Positions 24,872 to 33,379 of a stretch of DNA of 64,000 nucleotides are shown here, piece after piece. How positions within the stretch are numbered: position 1 is the first letter of the stretch; each line of letters begins with the position of its first letter. This DNA comes from a virus. The translations under genes were made by a program, and so were the position numbers. The stretch lies in the IMG/VR virus record IMGVR_UViG_3300044712_001401, positions 25,066 through 89,065 of that record. One strand, written 5' to 3'. The notes under the pieces are model-generated. The model did no database searches, had not been told where the DNA came from, and saw nothing but the letters and a program-made list of their open reading frames with translations.

Positions 24872-25219
24872 GTGAGTGTCAATCTTGTCGCGCAACGACG
24901 ACGGACCTTGATTCGGGAGTTCACGTTTTACGACACGGGCGACGAGCTACTAACGATCGACGCGGGGGATGTGATCGAGGTCCGCATCGGGCGCAACGGC
25001 TCTCCCGCGTTGATTGAAATCTCGTCGGCGGGGCCGACCGCAAACGGGAGCACGTGCCAGCAAAATAACCCGTGCGTGGTTGTCTTTCACGAGGACGACG
25101 TTTCCGAATTGCACGCGGGCAACTACGATCTTGAAATCGTGCTCGTCGACGCAAGCCGTGGCGGCGTGGAACTTGAGATTGAACGCGGCGTGTTTTCGGT
25201 CTTGGAGGCGGTGCAATGA
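24872..25219 (+). CDS. Beta-sandwich virion-module protein
   Basis: 115 residues from GTG 24872, with AGGAGG six bases upstream. A succession of amphipathic strands: TLIREFTFYDTG, VIEVRIGRNGSPALIEI, NYDLEIVLVDASRGGVELEI. Two cysteines (TCQQNNPC) may form a disulphide. It resembles the N-terminal domain of the 14638 protein in size and style. Probably a small structural protein; its stop overlaps the connector start. Confidence 0.55.
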   Translation: MSVNLVAQRRRTLIREFTFYDTGDELLTIDAGDVIEVRIGRNGSPALIEISSAGPTANGSTCQQNNPCVVVFHEDDVSELHAGNYDLEIVLVDASRGGVELEIERGVFSVLEAVQ

Positions 25220-26046
25220 GCGTATTGATTTCCGAGGCTGACGTGCGGGTGTCGCTAGGAATCGCCGCGATCATCACGGACGAGGAGCGGCAGGTGCTCT
25301 CGACGGTTGTTGTCGAAGCGACCAAGGCAATCGCCGATTTTCTCGGATACGATCCGGTGCAGCGTTCGGTCACCGAGTTCTACCCGCGAGGCAATTTGGC
25401 AAGCTCGCGGCGTGGCTCGGAAGAGTTCGACTCCAACGGAACGCGAGCCTACATCCGCAGCACTAGTGGGCGTCGTCAGACGCTCCAGCTTGCGCGGCTC
25501 CCGGTGCGATCCGTGGCGTCAGTTCGCGTCGATCTCACCGGGCGATTCGGGCAGGCGTCCGGGGCGTTTCCAGGTAGCACCGAGTTGGTTTCAGGCGTCG
25601 ATTACTGGGCGGAGTTCGAGGAAGCGAACCTATGCCAATCTGGCATGCTGATTTCAACGGGGCTTTGGCCGACGGAGCCGGGCAGCGTGCGGGTCACCTA
25701 CGTCGCGGGGTACTCGTCGCAGGAATTGGCGGGTCGGGCGTATACGACTGAAACCGTCGGCGGAGACGTCACGGAGTACACCAACGCCGGCGTAAACGCG
25801 TCGGCGATCGTACGAGCCGCGAAGCTCACGGCCTCCAAGTTTTTCCAAACCGAGATGTCGAACCGGAAGTCGTCGGCGACGGGGTGGCGAGCGGCCGGCT
25901 CGCTCACCGGCGAGAAGCTCGGAGACTACGCTTACACGAAAGACGCGATGGCGTCTCGCTCGCTCACCGGGATGGCGATTAGCCTTCCAGGGGAGGCGGC
26001 CGAGTTGCTGGAGCCCTACGTGCACTACGGCTTAGCTCGGACGTAG
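25216..26046 (+). CDS. Head-tail connector protein (gp6-like adaptor)
   Basis: 276 residues from ATG 25216, overlapping the previous stop. Matches the HK97 gp6/SPP1 gp15 adaptor pattern: an N-terminal helix pair with LISEADVRVSLGI and VVVEATKAIADFLGYD, a central strand region with FYPRG and LARLPVRSVASVRVD, GVDYWAEF, VRVTYVAGY, and a C-terminal helix with AAKLTASKFFQTE. It would sit beneath the portal. Longer than the ~110 residue HK97 protein because of a larger beta insertion, as in other gp6-like adaptors. Confidence 0.75.
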   Translation: MSVLISEADVRVSLGIAAIITDEERQVLSTVVVEATKAIADFLGYDPVQRSVTEFYPRGNLASSRRGSEEFDSNGTRAYIRSTSGRRQTLQLARLPVRSVASVRVDLTGRFGQASGAFPGSTELVSGVDYWAEFEEANLCQSGMLISTGLWPTEPGSVRVTYVAGYSSQELAGRAYTTETVGGDVTEYTNAGVNASAIVRAAKLTASKFFQTEMSNRKSSATGWRAAGSLTGEKLGDYAYTKDAMASRSLTGMAISLPGEAAELLEPYVHYGLART

Positions 26047-26058
26047 GAGGCTCTCGTC

Positions 26059-26256
26059 GTGGCCGGACAGTCAAACGGAGGCGTAACCGTATTCCTGCGA
26101 GTGGTGGTGCGGAATCGTGCGGCCGTTGCGGCGTTGATGTCGGTTGTCGACGAGCTACGCGAGATGGCGGAGGATCTGCCGTGGACGTCGGCCGGCGAAA
26201 TGGCCGATCGTCTTGAGGCGTCTTTAGAGGAGCTAGACGTTGTCTCTACTCGATAA
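26059..26256 (+). CDS. Small hypothetical connector-region protein
   Basis: 65 residues from GTG 26059, with AGGAGG eight bases upstream. Hydrophobic strand (GVTVFLRVVVRNRAAV) then an acidic helix (VDELREMAEDLP). It overlaps the next gene by 17 bases. Unknown role, retained because of a strong ribosome site. Confidence 0.55.
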   Translation: MAGQSNGGVTVFLRVVVRNRAAVAALMSVVDELREMAEDLPWTSAGEMADRLEASLEELDVVSTR

Positions 26257-26614
26257 CCTGCCGCACCAAGTTACGATTTCGCGGATGTCGTACGCGAGCG
26301 ATTCGTATGGAAGAATTGAGTCGCTCCGACCGTTGGCGTCGGGCGTCAGCGCGTGGGTGCAAAACGCGACGCAAAGCGACATCGTCGAGTCGCAAAAACG
26401 CAAGCAAATCGTAACGCATCGGATCGCCTTTTCCGGTGTCCCATCCGTGCGGATGCGTCCCGGCGATTACGTCACGGTCACTAGCGGGCCGTCGTTCGTC
26501 GGCAGCCAATTCAAGTTTCTCAGCGCGACCGACCGTTCGGCAGGGCTTGGCGTGCTATGGATTGGGCTATTCGAGGAAAACACGCAAGACGACCCGCCGG
26601 AGGACGATTCGTGA
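26240..26614 (+). CDS. Head closure/stopper protein
   Basis: 124 residues from TTG 26240 inside the previous gene, with GAGGAG upstream. Shows the phage head-tail joining pattern (HK97 gp7/SPP1 gp16-like): LPHQVTISRMSYASDSYGR, VSAWVQNATQSDIVESQKR, THRIAFSGVPSVRMRPGDYV and a C-terminal strand LWIGLFEENTQ. It would close the connector channel after packaging. Order between adaptor and gp10-like protein supports the call. Confidence 0.7.
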   Translation: MSLLDNLPHQVTISRMSYASDSYGRIESLRPLASGVSAWVQNATQSDIVESQKRKQIVTHRIAFSGVPSVRMRPGDYVTVTSGPSFVGSQFKFLSATDRSAGLGVLWIGLFEENTQDDPPEDDS

Positions 26615-26949
26615 AAATTCAAGTTGCAAACGTCGACGATTTTTTAGGCGAGCTACACTGCGAGAGCACGCGGGTGAAAAATGGCGTTGTTCGCTTTCAG
26701 GTCTATCGAACGCCGGAGCAAGACGAGCGGGTGTCGTTCGACGTCGCGGTCCTGGCAACGGCTATTTTGACGGACGACGACAAGCGGCCGGTCGCGATTC
26801 TGGAATACATCGAAGCGTGCGGTCGCGACTCGCGAAAAGAAGTCGACGCTGGGAGCCGCCGCGCGGCGGAGATTGAATTACGGATTCGCGAGGCGTGCGG
26901 AAGTTTGAACCTGTCGGTTCGTCCCGGCAAGTTTGAGCTGTTTTATTAG
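26611..26949 (+). CDS. Hypothetical head-tail joining region protein
   Basis: 112 residues from GTG 26611, overlapping the stopper stop (GTGA) with CCGGAGG upstream. Mixed strands and helices, with VSFDVAVLATAILTDDD and a charged helix RRAAEIELRIREACGS. Unassigned, but located between the stopper and the gp10-like gene. A tail-connecting role is possible. Confidence 0.55.
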   Translation: MKIQVANVDDFLGELHCESTRVKNGVVRFQVYRTPEQDERVSFDVAVLATAILTDDDKRPVAILEYIEACGRDSRKEVDAGSRRAAEIELRIREACGSLNLSVRPGKFELFY

Positions 26950-26964
26950 AGCGAGGGCGCAAAC

Positions 26965-27435
26965 GTGGTATCAGCGGAACGCATGCGAGCCGGCCGAGCC
27001 GCGAGAATCGAGCGATACAATACGCGTCTCCGTTGGTTTGGCGACCAACTGGAAGCCGGTGTCAGAATGAGCGTTGAGGCTCGGCTGCGACTTGCGGCGC
27101 AATTGTTGCGCGACAAGGTGGTTGTCAATCTCTCGGTTCCCGTGGTCAAAGAGCGGCGGCGCGGCGCGGGCGGTCGCTTCGCTCGCGTGCGCGTGACGCA
27201 GCGCTCGCGACCGGGAGAGTTTCCGCGAGCCGACACGACGCGACTGATGAAAGACATCTATTATGAGATGCAGGGTCGCGAAATGGCGATCGTGGGGACG
27301 ACGCTTGATTACGGGTTGATTCTTGAGACGCGGATGGACCGGGCGTTCTTGCGGCGTACGCTCCTGGAAATGCAAACCGACCTGACGAGGATTTTGACGG
27401 CTGGGCTCGGCGGCGCGGACCTGCGTATTACTTAG
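26965..27435 (+). CDS. HK97 gp10-like tail completion protein
   Basis: 156 residues from GTG 26965. Family pattern: a basic N-terminal helix, SVEARLRLAAQLLRDKVVVN, the Pro/Arg loop with RSRPGEFPRADTTRLMKDI, a strand VGTTLDYGLILET, and the C-terminal helix FLRRTLLEMQTDLTRIL. Members attach the tail tube to the head connector. Position after the stopper and before the terminator protein is canonical. Confidence 0.8.
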   Translation: MVSAERMRAGRAARIERYNTRLRWFGDQLEAGVRMSVEARLRLAAQLLRDKVVVNLSVPVVKERRRGAGGRFARVRVTQRSRPGEFPRADTTRLMKDIYYEMQGREMAIVGTTLDYGLILETRMDRAFLRRTLLEMQTDLTRILTAGLGGADLRIT

Positions 27436-27452
27436 CTAGCGAGGAGAACGCG

Positions 27453-27962
27453 ATGACGACACCGGCTGGGCGCGGAGCGTGGACGTTGACGAAGGCGATT
27501 CGTGCGAAGTGGACCGCTTCGTCTCCGTCGCTCGACAACGCTTTTCGCGCGTATTGGACGATGCCGACAGAAACCCGAGTTCCTGTCTTATCGCTTGGGG
27601 AGGCGCGACCGTCGACGCCGGGGCCGTACGCAGTCTTCGCGACCGAGTTTGTGCGGCACGTCGCGGCGATGACCGGAGTCGAGCGAGACACCGAAAACCA
27701 GTTGCAAGAATACTGGGTCCGAATCCGGATTCACGCCAAGCAAACCGCGAGCGTTTCGGCTCTCGGAGTTGCGGCTGCTCTCGCGACGTTGGTGGCTTCG
27801 GAGTTTGACTCTCGCTCGCGTCGTCTCGACTTAACGCCGGATGCCTTGGTGTCTCAACGTCGGATGGGCGACGTCGTGGTCGAACAAGACGATGTCGCGG
27901 AGATCGAGCTATCATGGCTCGTCGTCGTCGATTGCGTCTATGAAGGGCCAGTGGTATCCTAG
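27453..27962 (+). CDS. Tail terminator protein
   Basis: 169 residues from ATG 27453, preceded by GCGAGGAGAACG. Pattern of the tail terminator fold: an N-terminal helix with WTLTKAIRAKWTASSPSLD, strands including PYAVFATEFV, ENQLQEYWVRIRIHAK, a helix ALGVAAALATLVASEF, and closing strands. It would cap the tail tube as a hexamer. Position immediately before the tail-protein genes fits. Confidence 0.65.
   Translation: MTTPAGRGAWTLTKAIRAKWTASSPSLDNAFRAYWTMPTETRVPVLSLGEARPSTPGPYAVFATEFVRHVAAMTGVERDTENQLQEYWVRIRIHAKQTASVSALGVAAALATLVASEFDSRSRRLDLTPDALVSQRRMGDVVVEQDDVAEIELSWLVVVDCVYEGPVVS
27932..27960 (+). promoter_or_regulatory. Putative promoter ahead of the tail protein genes
   Basis: TTGCGT (27932-27937), 17 bases, TATCCT (27955-27960), inside the end of the terminator-protein gene. 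The 57-base leader ends in CGGGGGACG before the 28018 ATG. It could raise expression of the abundant tail proteins. Confidence 0.4.
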
Positions 27963-28017
27963 CGGCGAATTCTTGCGCGACGACGGTTGACAAATTAGCA
28001 ACTCGGGGGACGTGGCG

Positions 28018-28683
28018 ATGGGCGAGCGAACTGGCGAGGCGCAAATCAAGATCACGGTCGGCGGGAATATCTACAACACTTCCGGCCTGAACGTGTCGAC
28101 GTCGATCATTGGCGCGGCAATTACGAAGCTCACGCTCGAATCGGGCATTGAGGCCGACGAGTTTAACCGGGCGTGGCAAAGCATCGACCGCACGCTCGCA
28201 TCGGGCGCAAGTGAGACGCTCGATTTGTACGACTTCGCGACGCTCGACATCGGAGGCGGCGCGGGGAACGACGTGCTCGGGCAGGCGTTGACGATGGAAG
28301 AAATCGTCTGTCTGGTGATCGTGCAAGAAGAGGGTCCGGGGCGACTTGAAATCAACGAGACTCCGCCGGCCAACGTGATCGCGTGGCTTGGCTCGCATAC
28401 CGTGGCGAACGGCGGGGCACTCAAGGCGGGTGGCGTCCGGCTCTGGTTGGAGTCGGACGCTGACGCGTTGGACATCACCGATGCGTCCTCTCACAAGGTG
28501 ACGTTTAAGGCGAACGGCGGAGCGGTCACGTACTCAATTTACATTCTCGGACGTCACGACGATAACGAGTCGTCATCGTCAAGCCTGTCATCGTCCTCGT
28601 CGTCGTCCTCGTCTCGCTCGTCGTCTTCGCGGTCGAGTTCGTCAAGCGTATCGTCGCTGTCGTCCTCGTCCTCGTCTCCGTAG
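28018..28683 (+). CDS. Tail/virion protein with C-terminal Ser-rich tail
   Basis: 221 residues. Start ATG 28018 is seven bases after GGGGGA; GTG 28012 is too close. Beta-rich: AQIKITVGGNIYNTSGLNV, SGASETLDLYDFATLDIGGG, then GGVRLWLESDADALDIT and VTYSIYILGRHDD. This ending is common to a family of phage structural proteins with DUF-like tails. The last ~35 residues are a Ser-rich extension like those in three other proteins here. Probably a tail or decoration protein; exact role uncertain. Confidence 0.6.
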   Translation: MGERTGEAQIKITVGGNIYNTSGLNVSTSIIGAAITKLTLESGIEADEFNRAWQSIDRTLASGASETLDLYDFATLDIGGGAGNDVLGQALTMEEIVCLVIVQEEGPGRLEINETPPANVIAWLGSHTVANGGALKAGGVRLWLESDADALDITDASSHKVTFKANGGAVTYSIYILGRHDDNESSSSSLSSSSSSSSSRSSSSRSSSSSVSSLSSSSSSP

Positions 28684-28757
28684 TCGTTTCGGTTGGGGTT
28701 TGTCGAGGCGGAACGGCAACCCGCAAATAGTTCCACAACTCGCGGGAGTATTGTTCT

Positions 28758-29192
28758 ATGACCACACCTGCCGACGGCTCGACTGCTCGCTCTGGCGAGC
28801 TTGGCAAGGCCGTAATCGAAGACACGTTGGTGGCTCGCATCACGAAGTGGAGCCTGGAGGATTCCGTTGGAGAGTCGGCTTGGGGCGACTCGGACAGCGA
28901 AGGCTACACGAACCGGAAGGCAGCGCGAAAGGATTGCACCGGCTCGCTGGAGGGCAAGTTCGACGAGGACTCTCCGGTCTATGACTTGTTCGCCACGGGC
29001 GACATCGTCGAGTTGGTATTGTGGGAGACGGCCACCGATTACTGGGCGTTTCCGCGAGCGCTGATGAAGAACTTCAAAATCACCTACGACCAAGACACCA
29101 AGGAGGTCGTCGGGTGGACCGCCGATTTTGGCGCGGACGGCAAGTTCTATCGGCCGGGAGCGGTCGGGGCTCCGGCGCACACCCTGCCGTAG
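28758..29192 (+). CDS. Major tail tube protein (putative)
   Basis: 144 residues from ATG 28758. Compact beta-rich protein: EDTLVARITKWSLEDSVGES, CTGSLEGKFDEDSPVYDLF, IVELVLWETATDYWAFPRAL, KNFKITYDQDTKEVVGWTAD. This order (mixed beta, K-F-D, LW-x-Y, then a V-x-W strand before FGADGKFY) is typical of short siphovirus tube proteins. It lies directly before a strong terminator and the tail chaperones, the expected place for a highly expressed tube gene. Confidence 0.7.
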   Translation: MTTPADGSTARSGELGKAVIEDTLVARITKWSLEDSVGESAWGDSDSEGYTNRKAARKDCTGSLEGKFDEDSPVYDLFATGDIVELVLWETATDYWAFPRALMKNFKITYDQDTKEVVGWTADFGADGKFYRPGAVGAPAHTLP

Positions 29193-29240
29193 TCGCACTT
29201 GCGGCGATAATCGGTGGGCAACTAGGTACGGCAATTCCGA

Positions 29241-29273
29241 GCCGTTCGGCGAAGTGCCGGACGGCTTTTTTTT
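29241..29273 (+). terminator. Terminator downstream of the tail tube gene
   Basis: GCCGTTCGGC (29241-29250) pairs with GCCGGACGGC (29256-29265) with one G-T wobble and a five-base loop, followed by eight T (29266-29273). It separates abundant tube expression from the chaperones and tape measure. Confidence 0.85.
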
Positions 29274-29298
29274 ATTTTGACAGACGGAGACGGTGTTT

Positions 29299-30012
29299 AT
29301 GTCGGCGGATCGGATGGAAGCGGTGGTGCGGCGCGAGCGCGTCGTCGATATGCCGGACGGAAAGAAAATGGTGATTACGGGGCTCGGGCTACAAGACTTT
29401 GTCGCGGCTCGGGACGAGGCGTTGCGGCTCTACCGTCGCGCGCACGTGCAGGCGGTTGAAGACATCGCAGACTTGATTGCGGATGAGGACGAGCGACAAC
29501 GACGCCGGATGAAGGCGTTTGACGAAGCGCAATCGATGACGGTGGATTCGTTGCCTACTCGCGTCGTTTCAATTCCGGTGCGAGACCGCGCCGGGCGTCC
29601 CGTTCGTGCGGTCGGCAAGCCGGGCGAGTATATGACGGTGCAACGCGAAACGGAGTACACCATCTGGTGGATGAGCGAGACGCCGTCGGGGCGTCTATTT
29701 ATGACGTGGCGTTCGTTGCGCGGAGCACCGGGGCAGGAATCCATTACGCTGGACGAGGCGGATACGATTTTCCGGGACGCGGCAGCACAACTGCAATCGA
29801 TCGCGAACGAGGTCGGAGAGTTGTCGAGTACGTCGCTATTGGCCGACGATGCAACGGTGGAGACGCTGGGAAACTCAACAGGCCGGACGTCGTCGAACCC
29901 CACGGGCGGCCGGCCGGAAGTGGCGACAGCAGCGGCGGGGCTATCGAGGCGACAGCGTCGCAACTTGGCGAGGCTGGAACGCCGGCGAAGTCGGCGAGAC
30001 GGCCGGGCGTGA
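29299..30012 (+). CDS. Tail assembly chaperone (G-like, putative)
   Basis: 237 residues; ATG 29299 chosen because GACGGAGA lies nine bases upstream. N-terminal strand-rich part (VVRRERVVDMPDGKKMVITG), charged helices, IWWMSETPSGRLFMTWRSL, and a basic C-terminus with SRRQRRNLARLERRRSRRD. Position between tube and tape measure and the paired downstream gene match the G/GT chaperone pair of siphoviruses. Here the second gene starts at an overlapping GTG instead of by frameshift. Confidence 0.55.
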   Translation: MSADRMEAVVRRERVVDMPDGKKMVITGLGLQDFVAARDEALRLYRRAHVQAVEDIADLIADEDERQRRRMKAFDEAQSMTVDSLPTRVVSIPVRDRAGRPVRAVGKPGEYMTVQRETEYTIWWMSETPSGRLFMTWRSLRGAPGQESITLDEADTIFRDAAAQLQSIANEVGELSSTSLLADDATVETLGNSTGRTSSNPTGGRPEVATAAAGLSRRQRRNLARLERRRSRRDGRA

Positions 30013-30386
30013 ATTGGGCGGTCGTCGCGAGAAAGATTTGTGAAGCCTACCCTGGGGTAACGACGGACGCGGTCGGACGGATGACGATTGACCAAATTCT
30101 GGTTATGGTTTTGCCTATCAAGCAACTCCAAGCTACGCATGGGGTGGTCGAAATTTCGACGGCCGAGGCTGCGGCGTTGGGGCTTGTGCGGCGCGACAGT
30201 AACGGCGAGTCACTCGTTCAACGCATCCGGGCATCCGAAGAACACCGTAGGAAAGTGGCAGCGGCGAGGGCCGAGCGGAAAGAAGAGCGGCGGCGACGTC
30301 GCGAGAAACGGCGAGCGGAAATCGAGCGGCAGACGAAGGCCGATCGTGCTCAACGGCGCAAAGAGCGGCGGCGACGTCGCAGGTAG
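30009..30386 (+). CDS. Second tail assembly chaperone (T-like, putative)
   Basis: 125 residues from GTG 30009, overlapping the upstream TGA (GTGA). The N-terminal half (NWAVVARKICEAYPGVTTD; AVGRMTIDQILVMVLPIKQL) resembles the T-domain segment that recruits the tape measure. The C-terminal half is an extremely basic helix (ERKEERRRRREKRRAEIERQ). The overlap implies coupled translation, setting a fixed ratio to the first chaperone. Assignment rests on position and this short similarity. Confidence 0.5.
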   Translation: MNWAVVARKICEAYPGVTTDAVGRMTIDQILVMVLPIKQLQATHGVVEISTAEAAALGLVRRDSNGESLVQRIRASEEHRRKVAAARAERKEERRRRREKRRAEIERQTKADRAQRRKERRRRRR

Positions 30387-30416
30387 AGCGGACGACGGGC
30401 GGTTTTTGGGGGGCTT

Positions 30417-32429
30417 ATGGCTGCATCTGTAAAACTCGCCGAGGCGTTCGTTGCGCTCACAATGAATCTCGGCGGATTGCGAGAAGGGCTCTCATCCGCC
30501 AAGTCGGAGATCTCCGCCGGCGTTGCTGGATTTCAATCGCTGCTGGGTGGGCTTGGCTTGGCGGGCGGACTGGGTGGGTTCTATCTGGGAGCCGAGGCGG
30601 CTGCCGATTCTGCGCTGCGCGGAATTGACGCGCAAGCGAGGCTCGCGGCCGCGCTCAAGGCTACTGGAGGAGCGGCCGGATTTTCGGCGGAGGAGTTGGC
30701 TTCGTGGGCGGGTGAATTGCAAGACGCAACCAACATCGAAGATGAAACCATCATGGAATCGATGGCGCTCTTGTCGACGTTCAAGAGCGTGCAAAACGAC
30801 GTGTTCAAACGTGGAACGCAAGCGGCTCTCGACTTAGCAAAGACGGGGTTCGGCTCGGCGGAGTCGCAAGCTGTCGCGCTGGGAAAGGCGTTAGAGAATC
30901 CAACAAAGGGCATTACGGCGCTCGGGCGGTCCGGCGTTACGTTTACGGATGCCGAGAAGGCAAAGATCAAGGAGCTACAAAAGAGCGGCAATCTCTACGA
31001 GGCGCAGCTTGTCATCTTGAACGCTGTCGAGGGGCAGGTCAAAGGCGTCGCGGAAGCCATGCGAAACACGCCGGCGGGGCAATACGAGGCGGCGAAAATC
31101 GCGCTCGGAGATTTGCAAGAGGAGCTAGGCGGAGCCGTCTTGCCTAGTCTTACGCGATTCAAGCAGCAGGTCGTCTCGGCGGCCGGCGTGGGGCTCGTCT
31201 TCGCGAAGGGGCTCCTGGCGGTCAATGACGCGTTAGGCGGGATGCCTGGAACACTCGCGGCCGTTTCGTCTGGCGTCATGGCGGTCGCGGCGGCGCTCAA
31301 GGCGGCGCGGCTCGCGGGTCTCACGTTCGGCGCTGCCATGCGGACCGCATTGATTGGGACCGGCGTTGGTATTTTGCTGGTGGCGTTGGGCTCGATAGCC
31401 TCGCTGATTTGGTCGGCGATTGAGGCGGCGATCGAGTTCGCAAAAACGCAGGGCGAGTGGGAGGGAATTGTCGCGCAGTTTTCGGTTGCGTGGGAAAACG
31501 TGGTCGCTTCGTTCGACGCGATTTGGCAATCGCTGGTTTCAATTGCGACGTCGGCGCTTGCGGCAATCGGCATCGACATTGAGACAACGACAGAGGACGG
31601 CTTGTCGTCGTTTGGCTCGTTCGTGCTCTCGGCGATTCAATGGTTTGCGGACTTGGCGGTGAACGCGTCCGAGTGGCTGCGAGTCATTGCCGAGAACGCC
31701 GGGACCGTTTGGGAAATGGTGAAAAACGGTCTCTGGGTCGCGTTGCTCTTCATGGGCGATTTGCTGATGAACTGGCCGGGTGTTTGGTCTTACATGAGCG
31801 GGCGAGTGTTACGGTTCTTCTGGGACATGCTGATGTCGTTGATCGACTTCCTGGCGAAAGCCCTGGAAGTAATGGCGAACGCGGTCGGGGAGTTTGTGGG
31901 GTGGCTCTGGGACGCAATCAAAGCGGCTATCACCGGAGACGCAATCCCAGATTTTTTCGCGTCGCTCTCGTCGAGATTGATGCAAGAAGCAGCCGACGTT
32001 GGGACCGCGTTTCAAGACGGCTGGAACAAGGCGGGGATGTCGCTTACGTGGCAGCCATCGGCGGCGTTTACGAACGCGATTAAAGAGCAGGAGCGACTCG
32101 CCGATAAGTTACTAGACGCAAAGGCGCAGCTAGAAGCCGGCCGTGGCGGGCGTCTTGCGGACCTTCTCAAAGGTGACAAGAAAATCGGCAATGGAAACGC
32201 GGACCGAAAAGTTGAAATCAGCGCGGCCGAGCTAAAAGTTCCCAGCGGGTTCATCCAGTTTGACGCGCTCGGAAAAAGTTTCCAAGACGCGATGATTGAG
32301 AAGAACGACCCAGCCAAGCAAACGGCGAAAAATACCGACCTGATGCGACAAGCGGCGGAGCGTCAAGAGCAACTCTTGAAAGACATCAAGGCGAACACGG
32401 AAGACGAAGATCAGGTTGCGGACGACTAG
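30417..32429 (+). CDS. Tail tape measure protein
   Basis: 670 residues from ATG 30417 after GGGGGG. Ala/Gly-rich with long helices. Contains a characteristic tape-measure segment (LKATGGAAGFSAEELASWA; MESMALLSTFKSVQNDVF; GLSSAKSEISAGVAGF near the start) and several hydrophobic stretches in the middle (IGTGVGILLVALGSIASLIW; LWVALLFMGDLLMN) that could cross membranes during DNA ejection. Length predicts a tail of about 100 nm by the usual 1.5 angstrom per residue rule. Confidence 0.85.
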   Translation: MAASVKLAEAFVALTMNLGGLREGLSSAKSEISAGVAGFQSLLGGLGLAGGLGGFYLGAEAAADSALRGIDAQARLAAALKATGGAAGFSAEELASWAGELQDATNIEDETIMESMALLSTFKSVQNDVFKRGTQAALDLAKTGFGSAESQAVALGKALENPTKGITALGRSGVTFTDAEKAKIKELQKSGNLYEAQLVILNAVEGQVKGVAEAMRNTPAGQYEAAKIALGDLQEELGGAVLPSLTRFKQQVVSAAGVGLVFAKGLLAVNDALGGMPGTLAAVSSGVMAVAAALKAARLAGLTFGAAMRTALIGTGVGILLVALGSIASLIWSAIEAAIEFAKTQGEWEGIVAQFSVAWENVVASFDAIWQSLVSIATSALAAIGIDIETTTEDGLSSFGSFVLSAIQWFADLAVNASEWLRVIAENAGTVWEMVKNGLWVALLFMGDLLMNWPGVWSYMSGRVLRFFWDMLMSLIDFLAKALEVMANAVGEFVGWLWDAIKAAITGDAIPDFFASLSSRLMQEAADVGTAFQDGWNKAGMSLTWQPSAAFTNAIKEQERLADKLLDAKAQLEAGRGGRLADLLKGDKKIGNGNADRKVEISAAELKVPSGFIQFDALGKSFQDAMIEKNDPAKQTAKNTDLMRQAAERQEQLLKDIKANTEDEDQVADD

Positions 32430-32449
32430 ACCGCTCCGGGAGGTTAGTT

Positions 32450-33376
32450 ATGGGCTCTGATATTGACGACGCGCGCCTAGCTACCGATGGCGGGATTCCG
32501 TACAAGCTCATGGAGGGCTATCCGCGAATCTCCGCAAGCGACGACGGCTGCTCAGCGGAGGAGCAATACTTGATTCGCTCGCGAGACGTCGCGGCGTTCT
32601 TTGCGGAATCGATGCCTCCGCCGATTGTGTTTCTTGATTTCATTACGCAGCCGGCGCGGCGGCGTATGCCGGGAACCGGATTCTTGGTGACAAAGGAGGT
32701 TTCGTTCGAGCCATTCGACAAAACGAAACCGGGCGATCCGTTTCGCGTTGATCCGTCGGCGGCGTCCGGAACCTATTCAGATTTGTACGTCGCGAATATC
32801 AAGTACGAGACAGGGCAGGAGAGCGACGAGACAGAGCACGACGAGAACAAGCCGGAGACGTTTCTGGAGCATGACGTCAACGTGGGCGGCGAGTTCCTTA
32901 GTATTCCGCCAGCAAAGACGAAGATTGTCGAAGACGACCTAGGGACTCCGCAATCGTACGGCGCAGCGGTGGACAATCCGGATCGCAATTCTCCGGTGCA
33001 AAAAATCGTCGCGACGATGGAGCATAACTTGCGGTGGAAGTTCGTGCTCGTGCCTCCGTGGGAAGAAATTCTGCGACAGTTAGGCCACGTGAACCGCGCA
33101 CGTCATGCGGTTTTTTTTGACTCGCCCGCCGAGTGCGTTTTGTTCATGGGAGTGAGTGGGAAGCGGCAGTACCTTTGGAACGGCGCAAGCGTCGTCGTAC
33201 AACCGTGGAGTCTCGACTACAAGTTTTCCGCGAAAGAGATTACCGAGGGCGCGAACACCTGGGGTTGGAATCACGTGTACTCTCCCGACAAGGGAAAGTT
33301 TGTGCGGCTATTTCGCGCGGGCGGGCTGCCGTTGTACGAGTCTGCCGATTTCACGCTTCTATTTAAGAAGGGGTAG
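32450..33376 (+). CDS. Putative distal tail/baseplate protein
   Basis: 308 residues from ATG 32450 with GGGAGG upstream. First gene after the tape measure, where distal tail proteins lie. Mixed fold with YPRISASDDGCSAEEQYLIR at the N-terminus and NHVYSPDKGKFVRLF plus PLYESADFTLLF at the end. No motif confirms hub or Dit identity. The C-terminus is reminiscent of proteins in planctomycete prophage-like regions, from memory only. Confidence 0.5.
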   Translation: MGSDIDDARLATDGGIPYKLMEGYPRISASDDGCSAEEQYLIRSRDVAAFFAESMPPPIVFLDFITQPARRRMPGTGFLVTKEVSFEPFDKTKPGDPFRVDPSAASGTYSDLYVANIKYETGQESDETEHDENKPETFLEHDVNVGGEFLSIPPAKTKIVEDDLGTPQSYGAAVDNPDRNSPVQKIVATMEHNLRWKFVLVPPWEEILRQLGHVNRARHAVFFDSPAECVLFMGVSGKRQYLWNGASVVVQPWSLDYKFSAKEITEGANTWGWNHVYSPDKGKFVRLFRAGGLPLYESADFTLLFKKG

Positions 33377-33379
33377 AAC

